A DNA stretch of 64,000 nucleotides, taken from JACKII01 sp965222315. GTDB taxonomy: Bacteria; Pseudomonadota; Alphaproteobacteria; Bin95. Shown in pieces: positions 8,310 through 16,884 of the stretch. The translations under genes were made by a program, and so were the position numbers. The notes beneath the pieces were generated by a model that saw only the letters and a program-made list of their open reading frames with translations, was not told where the DNA came from and searched no databases. How positions within the stretch are numbered: the first letter of the stretch is position 1; each line of letters begins with the position of its first letter. The stretch lies in the NCBI GenBank assembly GCA_965222315.1, contig OZ244951.1:1736001-1800000 (forward strand), written 5' to 3'.

Positions 8310-8762
8310 ATGACCCGGAAAGCCCGTGCCGTCGGCATCAATCACATTGCCCTGGAAGTTGGCGATATTGAGGAAGCCCTGGCATTTTATGGGGCGTTCC
8401 TCGAATTCACGTTGCGGAGCAAGAGCGATACGGCTGCCTTCATCGATTTGGGTGATCAGTTCATCAACCTGGCGAAAGTTGCGGAGCAGCCAAAAGACCG
8501 CCATCGCCATTTCGGATTGGTGGTGATGGACAAGGAAGCCGTTCGCGCCAAAGTGGAAGAAATGGGCGTGGAGAAGGCTTCCTCCCGCTTCTTGGATTTT
8601 TTCGACCCTTGGGGCAACCGTGTCGAGATCGTACCCTACGACAACATTCAGTTTTCCAAGACCCAGGATGTACTGCGCGGCATGGGACTGGAAGGATTGT
8701 CGAAGAATGAAAACGCCCGCCAACAACTCCGGGACAAGGGCATGGCAGGCGAAGATTGCTAG
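8310..8762 (+). CDS. VOC-family protein
   Basis: A 150-residue single-domain VOC (glyoxalase/bleomycin-resistance fold) protein. VGINHIALEVGDIEEALAFYG (about 8-28) is the first module with a metal-ligand histidine, HRHFGLVVMD begins the second, and FFDPWGNRVEIV ends it with the glutamate ligand. The tail after residue 110 is charged and helical. It is divergent from the enoyl-CoA hydratase operon, and its stop overlaps that of the convergent NnrU gene by 4 bp. The substrate is unknown. Confidence 0.8.
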   Translation: MTRKARAVGINHIALEVGDIEEALAFYGAFLEFTLRSKSDTAAFIDLGDQFINLAKVAEQPKDRHRHFGLVVMDKEAVRAKVEEMGVEKASSRFLDFFDPWGNRVEIVPYDNIQFSKTQDVLRGMGLEGLSKNENARQQLRDKGMAGEDC

Positions 8763-9442
8763 GCTGGCGACACCCCAAACAAAAGGGGATGCAACGCGAA
8801 GGCCACGCCAAATATCCCGACCGCCAGTATCACCTGCCAGCCACGGTATTCACGCAGCGCCAAGCGTTGGCGCCCGCCAATGATCGCTGCAAACGGCACA
8901 TTCGAGGTCTGGTCCGCATATTGTGCCCAGGTCTCGCCCATTTTCCGCTGCCGCTTGGCGTCGATCATCATCGTGCCCCCAAGCGACAGCACCAGGAACC
9001 CACCGAACAGCACAAGACTTGCCAAATCACCATTTGCGACCAGGTGAAAAGCCGCCCACAGCGCCACCCCCCAAAGAAACGGGTGCCTGGTAACGCGCTG
9101 GATGCCGCCCGGTCCATCTGCCGCCCGCTGCGACTGGCCGACCGCCCCCGGATTGGGCGAGGTCATGCCAAGCACTGCCAGCAGGAAGGCGACCAGCATC
9201 ACGATCCCGCCCAAATGCGTCCACCAGCCAGGCGCGGTCCAGAGAAACGTGTTGGCCTCATCCCCCAGCGCCGGGCCGTAGCTCATCGACATCCAGACGA
9301 TCAGCGCCAGGGACGCAGCGGAAAAGACGCCCAGATAGGCGCCTTCACCCATCATTCCCACCAACCGGTCGCGCAGCCTTGTGCCGGAAATCACGAAGTG
9401 GATTGCCAAAAATGCAAGGGTCGCGAGGATCAGGCTTAGCAC
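8759..9442 (-). CDS. NnrU family membrane protein
   Basis: A 227-residue inner-membrane protein with about six transmembrane segments (the first at residues 1-18). The signature VTRHPFLWGVALWAAFHLVANGD (about 117-139) and ETWAQYADQTSNVPFAAI identify the NnrU family, related to isoprenylcysteine methyltransferase-like membrane proteins. NnrU is linked to nitric-oxide/nitrite metabolism in denitrifiers, but NnrU-like proteins are widespread and no denitrification genes are nearby, so the role here is open. Confidence 0.88.
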   Translation of the reverse strand: MLSLILATLAFLAIHFVISGTRLRDRLVGMMGEGAYLGVFSAASLALIVWMSMSYGPALGDEANTFLWTAPGWWTHLGGIVMLVAFLLAVLGMTSPNPGAVGQSQRAADGPGGIQRVTRHPFLWGVALWAAFHLVANGDLASLVLFGGFLVLSLGGTMMIDAKRQRKMGETWAQYADQTSNVPFAAIIGGRQRLALREYRGWQVILAVGIFGVAFALHPLLFGVSPA

Positions 9443-9499
9443 GTCACTTTCCTCTTTTTGCGATTTTCCCGGCAGCTCGAATTACTACCCCGGTAGCCC

Positions 9500-10894
9500 T
9501 CAGACCGGTGGCCGCTGGATGCCCACGTTCAACTCCTGCTCCACCGCCCAGGCGACACGGAAGCACATGGCCTCGTCGAATGCCCGCCCGACGATTTGCA
9601 AGGCGAGCGGCAGACCGTTGGAGTGCATGCCGCTCGGAATCGCAATCGCCGGGTTGCCGATCAGGTTGAAGGGCGCGCGCGCCTGGCGGGCATAGGTCCG
9701 CTCGACCTCCTGCATATCCGCCATGTTCACCGGCGGCTCCATGCTGGAGGCGGTGACGGCGGCGTCCAGCCCCTCCATCGCCTCGTTGAAGGCCGCAACC
9801 AGCTTCTCCCGCATCCTGAGCGCATTGACATAGTCTGCGCCGCTCATGAAGGCGCCCGGCAGGATGCGCCGCCGCGTCGTGGCGGAATAGTCGCCGGGCC
9901 GGGTCTGCAGGTCCTTCTGGTGGATGGCGTAGGCCTCGCTCAACAGGATCACCCGGTTGCAGGCCGCGTATTGCGAGAGCGGCGGCAGCCGGATTTCCCG
10001 CACCTCCGCGCCCATGCTTTCCAGCAGCTTGGCGGTTGCCTCAATACTGCCGGCCATTTCCTCGTCGGCGATCAGGTCTTCATTGTAAAAGTGCCGGATC
10101 AGGCCGATCTTCAGGCCCTTAACGCCCTTCCGCAGGTCAGCAGTGTAGTCCGGCACCGGGCGCGGGTCGCTGGCTGGGTCTTTCGGATCGAAGCCCGCAA
10201 TTGCGCCCAGCATCAGCGCGTTGTCCTCGACCGTCCGCGTCAGCGGCCCCACATTGTCCAGGCTGAACGACAGCGGCACCACGCCCATGCGGCTTACCCG
10301 GCCATAGGTCGGTTTGATGCCGACGATTCCGCAACAACTCGCCGGATTGCGCACGCTGCCGCCGGTGTCGCTGCCCAGCGCCGCCGGGACCATGCCAGCC
10401 GCCACGCTCGTGCCCGCACCGGAGGAGGAACCACCCGGGTGGTGCTCCGGGTTCCAGGGATTGCGCGCGGGCGGGAAGGGCAGGTCGAAGGCCGGGCCGC
10501 CGATGGCGAACTCATGCGTCGCCAGCTTGCCGGTAATGACGCAGCCGGCGTCCTTCAGCCTGGCAGTGACGAACGCGTCCGACTTGGCGACATTATCCAG
10601 CAGCAGCTTCGAATGGGCCGTGGTGTGGACGCCTTCCAGGTCGATAATGTCCTTCAGCGCCATCGGCACGCCGTGCAGCGGGCCTTTGACGTCGCCGCTG
10701 GCCACCGCTGCGTCAGCGTCCTTCGCCATGCTTCGCGCAGTATCACCGAGCAGGCGGATATAGGCATTCAGCTTGCCGTCGATCGCCTCGGTCCGGACCA
10801 GCAGCGCTTCGGTCAATTCGCTGGAGGAAAGTTCCTTCGCCGCAATCTTCCGCCCGGCCTCGGCCGCGCTCATGTAGAGGAGATCATCGCTCAT
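9500..10894 (-). CDS. Amidase (amidase-signature family), AtzE/GatA-like
   Basis: Hydrolyses or transfers an amide. The 464-residue protein shows the Ser-cisSer-Lys triad: Lys81 in GVPMALKDI, Ser156 in PGGSSSGAG, and nucleophile Ser180 in DTGGSVRNPAS. Its start overlaps by 4 bp the stop of a 67-residue protein resembling AtzG, and that arrangement points to an AtzE-like hydrolase needing a GatC/AtzG-type partner for folding. The substrate is unknown. It is not the tRNA amidotransferase itself, because gatB and a typical gatC are absent. Confidence 0.9.
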   Translation of the reverse strand: MSDDLLYMSAAEAGRKIAAKELSSSELTEALLVRTEAIDGKLNAYIRLLGDTARSMAKDADAAVASGDVKGPLHGVPMALKDIIDLEGVHTTAHSKLLLDNVAKSDAFVTARLKDAGCVITGKLATHEFAIGGPAFDLPFPPARNPWNPEHHPGGSSSGAGTSVAAGMVPAALGSDTGGSVRNPASCCGIVGIKPTYGRVSRMGVVPLSFSLDNVGPLTRTVEDNALMLGAIAGFDPKDPASDPRPVPDYTADLRKGVKGLKIGLIRHFYNEDLIADEEMAGSIEATAKLLESMGAEVREIRLPPLSQYAACNRVILLSEAYAIHQKDLQTRPGDYSATTRRRILPGAFMSGADYVNALRMREKLVAAFNEAMEGLDAAVTASSMEPPVNMADMQEVERTYARQARAPFNLIGNPAIAIPSGMHSNGLPLALQIVGRAFDEAMCFRVAWAVEQELNVGIQRPPV

Positions 10895-11094
10895 TTGCCT
10901 GTCTCCCCCGCATTGTCCAGCGCGCGGCCTGCCTGGAACACATGGGCGGGCTCATCCGTATAACCGGGCTCCGCCTTCATCCGCTCCACCAGCCCCATAG
11001 CCGAAGACAGGGCCTCCCGAACGTCGTCGGGAAATTCCTCATAGGTCTTTTCCAGGCCGGTACGGGCCAGGATGCTGGGCCATTCGTCAGTCAT
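10891..11094 (-). CDS. AtzG-like small partner of the amidase
   Basis: A 67-residue, mostly helical acidic protein. The end of its domain, LVERMKAEPGYTDEPAHVFQAGR, matches the ending (acidic-proline then PAxVF) of the AtzG-like/DUF4089 proteins as I remember them. In Pseudomonas ADP, AtzG binds and stabilises the amidase AtzE much as GatC does GatA. Here the stop overlaps the amidase start as ATGA, so the two are translationally coupled, which supports a paired complex. The family assignment is from a short motif and context. Confidence 0.65.
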   Translation of the reverse strand: MTDEWPSILARTGLEKTYEEFPDDVREALSSAMGLVERMKAEPGYTDEPAHVFQAGRALDNAGETGK

Positions 11095-11387
11095 GGGTGG
11101 CGGTCCTTCGGTGCGGGGCTACGGTCAGTTCAAAAGCCTAGTCAAGCGTAGAAGCATTTCCAATGCCAATCCGGACCGTCACGTCCGGAAACCTGCGGGT
11201 TAAAGCCACGATGCAGAATCTGCCGCAGATGCGTGCCAATAAACAGTGGCGACCGGCCTGCCTGACGTTATCCAGGATGATTAGGGTCTGGCCGTGCTAC
11301 CGGCGGTTGCGCATAATAACCCAAGCAAAATGCCGGACCGGTCTATCTGAAAGACGGCGACCGGATCACAAAAAGAGGATACGCGCC

Positions 11388-12344
11388 ATGAATATGGCAC
11401 TGGCGGAAGAAGCACGGCTGCGGCCGGCTGCGATGATCGCAAAGCCGGTCTGGCTCGACCCGGCGTTTGAAGACCCCGATGCCGTGCTGGCGCTGGTACG
11501 CCGGTCCGCGCCTTATCCGCTGTCGGCCAGGGTGCACAAGAAGAACGACGACGGCTTGGACATTCCATTCTTCCGGATCTTCTGGGCGCATACCCGCCAG
11601 GTGCGCGTGGAAGGAGCCGAGCCCTTCTTTCACAATGAGCGCTTTATGGCGGCGGCGCGCGAGTCCTTTGATGCCGGGATCATCGAGCCGAGCGCCATCA
11701 TGATCAACCTGAGTTGCCCGACCGGCGGCAGCCCACCCCATCGGGACCTGCCCTACTTTCGCGGCTGCGAGAAATTCCCGTTCTGGATGCTCCAATGCAT
11801 GGGTTACTCAAACCGGTTTCATGAATGGGCGGTGCCGATCGCCTCTACGCTGTCTTGGTTCTACGCGGGCGAGGCGGGCGAGTTCGAGTATTGGCCGGAC
11901 GGGCCGGATGCTCCTTCTGCCAGTGTCCAATCACCCATGTGGAACGTCGGGGTGGTCTCCGACAATGAATATATGTGGCACCGGGTTGGGCCGGTCGGGC
12001 CGGAGAGCGACTGGTTGCAGCCCGGCGACATCAAGCGTGAATGCCGCCTGTATGCGGCCGATGCAAACGCCTGGGAAATCCATGATGAAGGAAGTGTCCG
12101 GCGCTTCCGGGAAGACCAGGTGCGGCTCTCCATCTTGTGGAAAGCTTATGCGTTCAAGAACCAGGCGGCGGCGGACGAATACCACAACCGTTCTAACGAT
12201 CTGGACCATGACATGGTGCGGACGATATTCGAGGATGATTTGCGCGCCCGAAGCGTGCCGTTCTCTCCGACAGGCGATCCGGTGAACGATCCGGACTGGA
12301 AGGCGGTGCTCCAAAAAACCTATCCGCCCGGTTTCGTCGTTTAA
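11388..12344 (+). CDS. Putative Fe(II)/2-oxoglutarate-type oxygenase of unknown function
   Basis: A 318-residue protein. PPHRDLPYFRG gives an H-x-D pair (His118, Asp120) and YMWHRVGPVGP gives a distal histidine (His198), the layout of the iron triad in 2-oxoglutarate oxygenases and cupin hydroxylases; the beta-rich middle (FWMLQCMGYSN, FEYWP) fits the fold. The named families TauD, PhyH and PKHD do not fit well by eye, so this is a less described type. ATG 11388 follows AAAGAGGA. Upstream open codons to 11163 lack a ribosome site. It stands alone; substrate unknown. Confidence 0.6.
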   Translation: MNMALAEEARLRPAAMIAKPVWLDPAFEDPDAVLALVRRSAPYPLSARVHKKNDDGLDIPFFRIFWAHTRQVRVEGAEPFFHNERFMAAARESFDAGIIEPSAIMINLSCPTGGSPPHRDLPYFRGCEKFPFWMLQCMGYSNRFHEWAVPIASTLSWFYAGEAGEFEYWPDGPDAPSASVQSPMWNVGVVSDNEYMWHRVGPVGPESDWLQPGDIKRECRLYAADANAWEIHDEGSVRRFREDQVRLSILWKAYAFKNQAAADEYHNRSNDLDHDMVRTIFEDDLRARSVPFSPTGDPVNDPDWKAVLQKTYPPGFVV

Positions 12345-12346
12345 CA

Positions 12347-12365
12347 AGCCGCTGAACAGGCGGCT
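12347..12365. terminator. Inverted repeat after the oxygenase gene, possible terminator
   Basis: AGCCGC and GCGGCT pair around a 7-base loop three bases after the stop. There is no T run, so it may only protect the 3' end or slow the polymerase between two convergent genes. Confidence 0.35.
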
Positions 12366-12407
12366 GTCTGGCGGATGCCGAGCCTAAATAGCCGCGGGTT
12401 TGTCTGG

Positions 12408-12635
12408 TTAGCTGGCGTAAGGGTTTTCCAGCCCCATCACCAGTTTCTCCAGCACCGCGCGGATCTGCTTTTCGTCGGCGCCCATGATGATGGCGTCTTC
12501 GAGCGCGTCCTGGGCCATCTGTTGCAGCTCTTCCAGGTTCTCGTTCAGAACCTTGATCTTCTCCCGGCAGGACAACGCCGAGCCGTCCGGCGCCCGCCAT
12601 ATTTCCGGGATCAAGCCATCTGCATTGTCTGTCAC
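12408..12635 (-). CDS. Small conserved-looking acidic protein
   Basis: A 75-residue protein with a polar start (PEIWRAPDGSALSCREKIKVL) and an amphipathic helix from about 27 to 68 with leucine heptads (LNENLEELQQMAQDALEDAIIMGADEKQ), suggesting a coiled coil or a small helical partner protein. No enzyme motif. It is convergent with the oxygenase and divergent from the aminotransferase gene, with about 90 bp to the latter. Function not recognised. Confidence 0.65.
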   Translation of the reverse strand: MTDNADGLIPEIWRAPDGSALSCREKIKVLNENLEELQQMAQDALEDAIIMGADEKQIRAVLEKLVMGLENPYAS

Positions 12636-12727
12636 GAAAATTCCTCACGTCGCGTTGTGCGCAATATGTAGGCGCTTCCGCCGCTTTCGGCTAGGCTTTG
12701 ACCTTCAGCCCAGGAGGAGACAGCCCG

Positions 12728-14104
12728 ATGAACGACGTAGCCGCGCTTTCCAACCAGGAAGCCCTGAAGAAATCCGGTGCCGAGCACCTCTTCATGCATG
12801 CTTCACCCTATGGTGCGCTCGCCCATGATGCGGGCAAGAAAGTCTTGGTCGAAGGTAAGGGCATCTGGCTGACCGACATCGACGGCAACCGCTATATCGA
12901 CGCCTTGGCCGGTCTGTGGCTCGTGAACGTGGGCCATGGGCGCAAGGAAATCGGCGAGGCCATCGCCAAACAGGCCGGAACGCTCGCCTATGCCAGCTCC
13001 ACGGCAGCCACGACGATTCCGGCGATCCAGCTGGCCGAACGTCTGGCCCAAATAACCCCCGGCGACCAGAACACCGTGTTCTTCTGCTCCGGCGGCTCCG
13101 AAGCGGTGGAGAGCGCCATCAAGATTGCGCGCCAGTACCACTATCACCGGGGTGACCAGAAGCGGCAGAAGATCATTGGCCGCCGCGGCTCCTATCACGG
13201 CGGCACCTACGCGGCGATGAGCGTCAGCGGCACCCGCCCGGTGAGCGACCCCTACCACTCGCCCTTCATGCCGGGCGTCCTGCACGCGAGCCCGCCCAAC
13301 TGCTACCGCTGCGACTTTCGCGCAACCTTTCCAGGTTGCGACCTGCTTTGCGCCGACCAGATCGGCCAGATGATCGAATACGAGAACCCGCAGACCGTCG
13401 CCGCCGTCATCGCCGAGCCGATCAGCGCCGCCAACGGCATCGTCGTGCCGCCGGAAGGCTACTGGCCGCGCCTGCGGGAGATTTGCGACAAGCACGGCGT
13501 GCTGCTGATTACCGACGAGGTTATTAACGGCTTCGGGCGCACAGGCAAGATGTTCGCGTCCGAGCATTTCGGCGTGGTCGGGGACATGATGACCATGGCG
13601 AAGGGCCTGACCAGCGGCTACGTGCCCATGGGCGGCGTCATGTGCCGCCCGCACGTGGTGGAGGCATTCGAGGACAAGAACACCCTCTCGCACCTCATTA
13701 CGTATGGCGGCCATCCGGTGGCGGCTGCCGCGGCGCTCGCGAACCTGGACATTATCGAGCGCGAGGGGCTCGTGGAGAACGCGGCCAAGATGGGCAAGCT
13801 GTTGAAAGACGGGCTGGAGGGCTTGCGGGCCAAGCATCCGACTATCGGCGATGTGCGCGGCCTCGGCCTGATCGCCGGCATCGAGGTGGTAAAGGACCGC
13901 GGCACCCGCGAGAAGTTCGCCGAAGGCGGACCGGAACTGACCACCCTCGCCAACGCTATCCGCGAGCGCGGCCTGCTGACCCGCGCCGGCACGATCATCA
14001 ATCTCTGCCCGCCCCTGGTGATCAATGCAGAAGAAGTCGGCATGATCGTCGATGCGGTCGACGGCGCGCTCTCGGACATGGAACAGGCGCACGGGCTGGC
14101 ATAG
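12728..14104 (+). CDS. Class III (omega) aminotransferase
   Basis: PLP-dependent transfer of an amino group to a keto acid such as pyruvate. The 458-residue protein has the whole fold-I pattern: SGGSEAVESAIKIARQY (phosphate binding), ITDEVINGFGRTGK with Asp263 to the pyridine nitrogen, and the Schiff-base Lys292 in MAKGLTSGYVPMGG. A four-cysteine insert (residues 192-208) is common in the subgroup annotated as aspartate/beta-alanine-type aminotransferases. ATG 12728 has AGGAGGAGA upstream. A TauD dioxygenase follows 14 bp later, so the pair probably degrades one amine-containing compound. Confidence 0.92.
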   Translation: MNDVAALSNQEALKKSGAEHLFMHASPYGALAHDAGKKVLVEGKGIWLTDIDGNRYIDALAGLWLVNVGHGRKEIGEAIAKQAGTLAYASSTAATTIPAIQLAERLAQITPGDQNTVFFCSGGSEAVESAIKIARQYHYHRGDQKRQKIIGRRGSYHGGTYAAMSVSGTRPVSDPYHSPFMPGVLHASPPNCYRCDFRATFPGCDLLCADQIGQMIEYENPQTVAAVIAEPISAANGIVVPPEGYWPRLREICDKHGVLLITDEVINGFGRTGKMFASEHFGVVGDMMTMAKGLTSGYVPMGGVMCRPHVVEAFEDKNTLSHLITYGGHPVAAAAALANLDIIEREGLVENAAKMGKLLKDGLEGLRAKHPTIGDVRGLGLIAGIEVVKDRGTREKFAEGGPELTTLANAIRERGLLTRAGTIINLCPPLVINAEEVGMIVDAVDGALSDMEQAHGLA

Positions 14105-14118
14105 GGGAGGCTGGAACG

Positions 14119-15096
14119 ATGAACCACGTAACCGCCGCCACGGACCAGATCACGATCACGCCAATGACCCCGACCATTGGGGCCGAGATCGGCAATATCG
14201 ACCTGCGCGAACCGTTGACCGATGCATTGCGGGACAAGCTCTACCGGGCCTTGCTCGACTGGAAGGTGATCTTCTTCCGTGACCAGGACATTACGCGCGA
14301 TCAGCACCTGGCCTTCGCCGCCGCCTTTGGCGAACTGGAAGCGCACCCCATTGCGCAACGGCATATTGAGCGGCCTGAAATCCTGCACATTACGCATGAC
14401 GCCGACCATCCCGGCTCCGAAAACGCCTGGCACTCGGACGTGACCTGGCTCAAGACGCCGCCGTTGGGCTCCGTCCTGCGCGTCACGGAAACGCCTGCCG
14501 TTGGCGGCGACACGCTTTTTGCGGATATGGGCGCAGCTTATCGCGGTCTGCCGCAAGACATCCGGGATTTGGTGACCGGCCGGAACGCCGTCCACGATTT
14601 CGAGTTCTTCCGTCGGCGCATGGTCAAGAAGGGCATGAGCGCTGAGAAACTGGCCGCGTTCGACGCGAAGTATCCGCACCCAGAGCACCCCGTCATCCGC
14701 ACCCATCCGGACACGGGCGAGCAATTGATCTATGTGAACATCGGCTTCACGCGGCGGATCGTTGGCATGAGTGACGAGGAAAGCGCCCGTCTGCTGGATA
14801 TCCTCTGCAAACAGGCGGATTTCCCGGAATATCAGTGCCGGTTCAAATGGCAGCCGAACTCGATTGCCTTCTGGGACAACCGGGCTTGCCAGCATTATGC
14901 CGTGTCCGACTACTGGCCCGAACGGCGCACGGCGGAGCGTGCGACCATCGTCGGCGACGTGCCGTTCTACCGCGCAAGCGCCGAGCCCGTCACTGGCCCC
15001 TACGACCGCTACCGCGGCACGCTGCGCCGCTGGTCCACCGGCGACAACGAGACGAATGTCAGCCTCCGGGAAAACTGGCCTAAAGCGGCTGAGTGA
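14119..15096 (+). CDS. TauD/TfdA-family dioxygenase
   Basis: Fe(II)/2-oxoglutarate-dependent dioxygenase, 325 residues, full family length. The iron triad is visible: His105 and Asp107 in NAWHSDVTWL, and His259 in NRACQHYAVSDY; Arg274 (RRTAERATI) should hold 2-oxoglutarate. IGAEIGNIDLREPL near the N-terminus is typical. TauD and TfdA act on taurine and 2,4-D; many relatives have other substrates, and no taurine transporter is nearby. It follows the omega-aminotransferase in one operon, so an aminated acid is the likely substrate. Confidence 0.93.
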   Translation: MNHVTAATDQITITPMTPTIGAEIGNIDLREPLTDALRDKLYRALLDWKVIFFRDQDITRDQHLAFAAAFGELEAHPIAQRHIERPEILHITHDADHPGSENAWHSDVTWLKTPPLGSVLRVTETPAVGGDTLFADMGAAYRGLPQDIRDLVTGRNAVHDFEFFRRRMVKKGMSAEKLAAFDAKYPHPEHPVIRTHPDTGEQLIYVNIGFTRRIVGMSDEESARLLDILCKQADFPEYQCRFKWQPNSIAFWDNRACQHYAVSDYWPERRTAERATIVGDVPFYRASAEPVTGPYDRYRGTLRRWSTGDNETNVSLRENWPKAAE

Positions 15097-15182
15097 GGGG
15101 GTGCCGACGTCCTACACCAGCCCTTCACCCTGACCGTGTTGAAGGGTTTGCTCGCGAGGTGAACCCAGCACCCCGCCCTATC

Positions 15183-15477
15183 TCTGAAACTGCGAACGAG
15201 CTTCCGCAGCCGAAGCTGGCCGTCGCCTTCGGGTTCGTCGCTATGAATGCCGCGCCGGCCAGATCCTTGACATAGTCCACTTCGGAACCCGCCAGCAGAT
15301 TCAGGCTCATTGCGTTTACCACTAGGGTGACGCCGTGATAGTTGAACACTGGTCGTCATCGGTGACTTCGTTGGAGAAGTCTAAGCCGACTTGGAAGGCG
15401 GAACAGCCGCCGCCAGAGACGGCATGGCGCAGCATCAGCGCTTCGTCGCCCACCATCTGGCGGACGTGGGCTTGGCA
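15183..15477 (-). pseudogene. Decayed copy of erpA
   Basis: This stretch aligns base by base with most of the intact erpA at 16401-16751 (for example GCCGCGCCGGCCAG, AGTCCACTTCGGA and GCGCAGCATCAGCGCTTCGTCGCC in both, written here in parts). It has lost the stop codon, carries a frameshift near 15345-15355, and the first cysteine of the C-terminal CGC pair has become phenylalanine (SFGCGSSFAV). The start region is missing. It cannot make a working A-type Fe-S carrier. It lies 1.0 kb from the intact gene in the same orientation, with the CTERM gene between them. Confidence 0.85.
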
Positions 15478-15588
15478 AATTCTACCTGTACAAATATGGA
15501 GTAAGCCTACAAATGTGCGTCAATTTTCTTGTGTTTGACGATTTTGCATACTATGAGAGACGGCACTAAGGGGCTCCGCCAACGTCAT

Positions 15589-15615
15589 ACTAGCGGTGGC
15601 TACAAGCCCGCTAGT
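15589..15615 (+). promoter_or_regulatory. Inverted repeat in the leader of the CTERM-like gene
   Basis: ACTAGCGG and CCGCTAGT form a perfect 8-bp inverted repeat around 11 bases, 27 bases before the start codon and just before the AGAGGAG ribosome site. It may be a leader hairpin or an operator. A second weaker pair, CGTCAA/TTGACG, lies at 15519-15541. Confidence 0.45.
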
Positions 15616-15642
15616 CAGGTGGTTCTTAGAGGAGACCCAAAA

Positions 15643-16299
15643 ATGAGAGTGTTATCAACCGCCGCAGCCATTTTGATGTTGGCAGCGGCACCCGCAGCAG
15701 CGGTGCCCGTTAATTGGATAGATTGGACGGCCAAGGGTTCCCTGAGCGTAACAGGGACTATTGATGTTGGCGGGACAGCCGTGGGCGTCAGTTTCAGCGG
15801 ACCGTACTCGTTCGCGAATACCAACGGCGGAACGAATTATTGGGGCGAAGGCTCGCCGGCACCCTATACGGGCGGCAATATCGACAATGCGCCGCCGGAT
15901 TCGGACATTATCGCCTTGAACGGTGGCGGCGCGGTAACGATTTCGTTCACCCAGGCGGTCGTGAATCCGATCTTTGCGCTGGTAAGCTGGAATGGCAACG
16001 TGGCTTCCTTCAGCGGTCCGATTGAAACGGTCAGCGCCGGTGCAGGCCATTGGGGCACCGGCTCGTTCAGCAATGTTACGAGCAACGGCTTCACGGGTGC
16101 CGGCGAACTGCATGGCATCGTCAGGGTGCTGGGCAACTACACCCAGGTTACGCTCAACCATACGTCCGAGAACTGGCACGGCTTTCAGGTCGGTGTCGAA
16201 GACACCGCAGCGCCGGAAATTCCTGTGCCTCTGCCGTTCGCATTGTTGGGCACGGGCATTGCTGCCCTTGCCTTAACGGCACGGCGCAAGCGGACCTGA
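15643..16299 (+). CDS. Secreted protein with a VPLPA/PEP-CTERM-like sorting tail
   Basis: A 218-residue exported protein. Residues 1-20 are a signal peptide (MRVLSTAAAILMLAAAPAAA). The body is rich in Gly, Ser, Thr and Asn with beta-strand character and no enzyme motif. The end IPVPLPFALLGTGIAALALTARRKRT is a short proline motif, a transmembrane helix and a basic tail, as in VPLPA/PEP-CTERM proteins that exosortase cuts and anchors. Such proteins are typically linked to exopolysaccharide or biofilm. ATG 15643 has AGAGGAG upstream. No exosortase gene is in the window. Confidence 0.8.
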   Translation: MRVLSTAAAILMLAAAPAAAVPVNWIDWTAKGSLSVTGTIDVGGTAVGVSFSGPYSFANTNGGTNYWGEGSPAPYTGGNIDNAPPDSDIIALNGGGAVTISFTQAVVNPIFALVSWNGNVASFSGPIETVSAGAGHWGTGSFSNVTSNGFTGAGELHGIVRVLGNYTQVTLNHTSENWHGFQVGVEDTAAPEIPVPLPFALLGTGIAALALTARRKRT

Positions 16300-16339
16300 C
16301 AAAGGCCGAAGTCCTGCGCTTTCACGCCGGATCACAAGA

Positions 16340-16376
16340 AACCCCTGCAGCCACCACGGCTACAGGGGTTTTCTTT
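16340..16376 (+). terminator. Rho-independent terminator after the CTERM-like gene
   Basis: AACCCCTG-C-AGCC pairs with GGCT-A-CAGGGGTT (12 pairs, one mismatch) around ACCAC, followed by TTCTTTTT. A strong classical terminator 40 bases after the stop. Confidence 0.9.
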
Positions 16377-16400
16377 TTGGTAGGACGCCGGCGCAGTGTC

Positions 16401-16751
16401 TTAAACCGCGAACGAGCTCCCGCAGCCGCAGCTGGCCGTCGCGTTCGGGTTCGTCACCACAAACGCCGCGCCGGCCAGGTCCTCCACATAGTCCACTTCG
16501 GAGCCCGCCAGCAGGTCCAGGCTCACCTCGTCCACTACCAGGGCGACGCCGTGATAGTCGAAGACATGGTCATCGTCGGCGACTTCCTTGGAGAAATCGA
16601 AGCCGTACTGGAAGCCGGAGCAGCCGCCGCCGGAAACGGTCAGGCGCAGCATCAGCGCTTCGTCGCCCTCCATCTGACGGAGGTGGGCGACACGGTCGGC
16701 GGCAGCCTTGCTCAGGCTGACGGCAGGTAGATCGGCAATCGCTTCGGGCAT
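16401..16751 (-). CDS. erpA: Iron-sulfur cluster insertion protein (A-type carrier)
   Basis: Carries and inserts [4Fe-4S] or [2Fe-2S] clusters into target enzymes in the cytoplasm. At 116 residues it has the usual length. The three cluster cysteines are Cys44 (SGGGCSGFQYGF), Cys108 and Cys110 (SCGCGSSFAV). In alphaproteobacteria this gene commonly neighbours the dGTPase gene, as here, where it is divergent from it. A decayed second copy lies at 15183-15477. The leader to ATG 16751 shows no strong ribosome site (weak AGGCGAGTG). Confidence 0.94.
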   Translation of the reverse strand: MPEAIADLPAVSLSKAAADRVAHLRQMEGDEALMLRLTVSGGGCSGFQYGFDFSKEVADDDHVFDYHGVALVVDEVSLDLLAGSEVDYVEDLAGAAFVVTNPNATASCGCGSSFAV

Positions 16752-16884
16752 CGCACTCGCCTTTGATCTAGGGGGTTTGATCCAACAGGTTGCAACTCTT
16801 AAACGCTACTATAGACGAAAGCGCAGCAGATTTCGAGGTTGAGTTTCATTCGCATATATTTAGAACGCTCGCGCCCATCGTCAA

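Noticed and set aside
15125..15349. Short open frame as a working iron-sulfur carrier
   Set aside because: It is the end of a frameshifted erpA copy that lacks the start and the first C-terminal cysteine.
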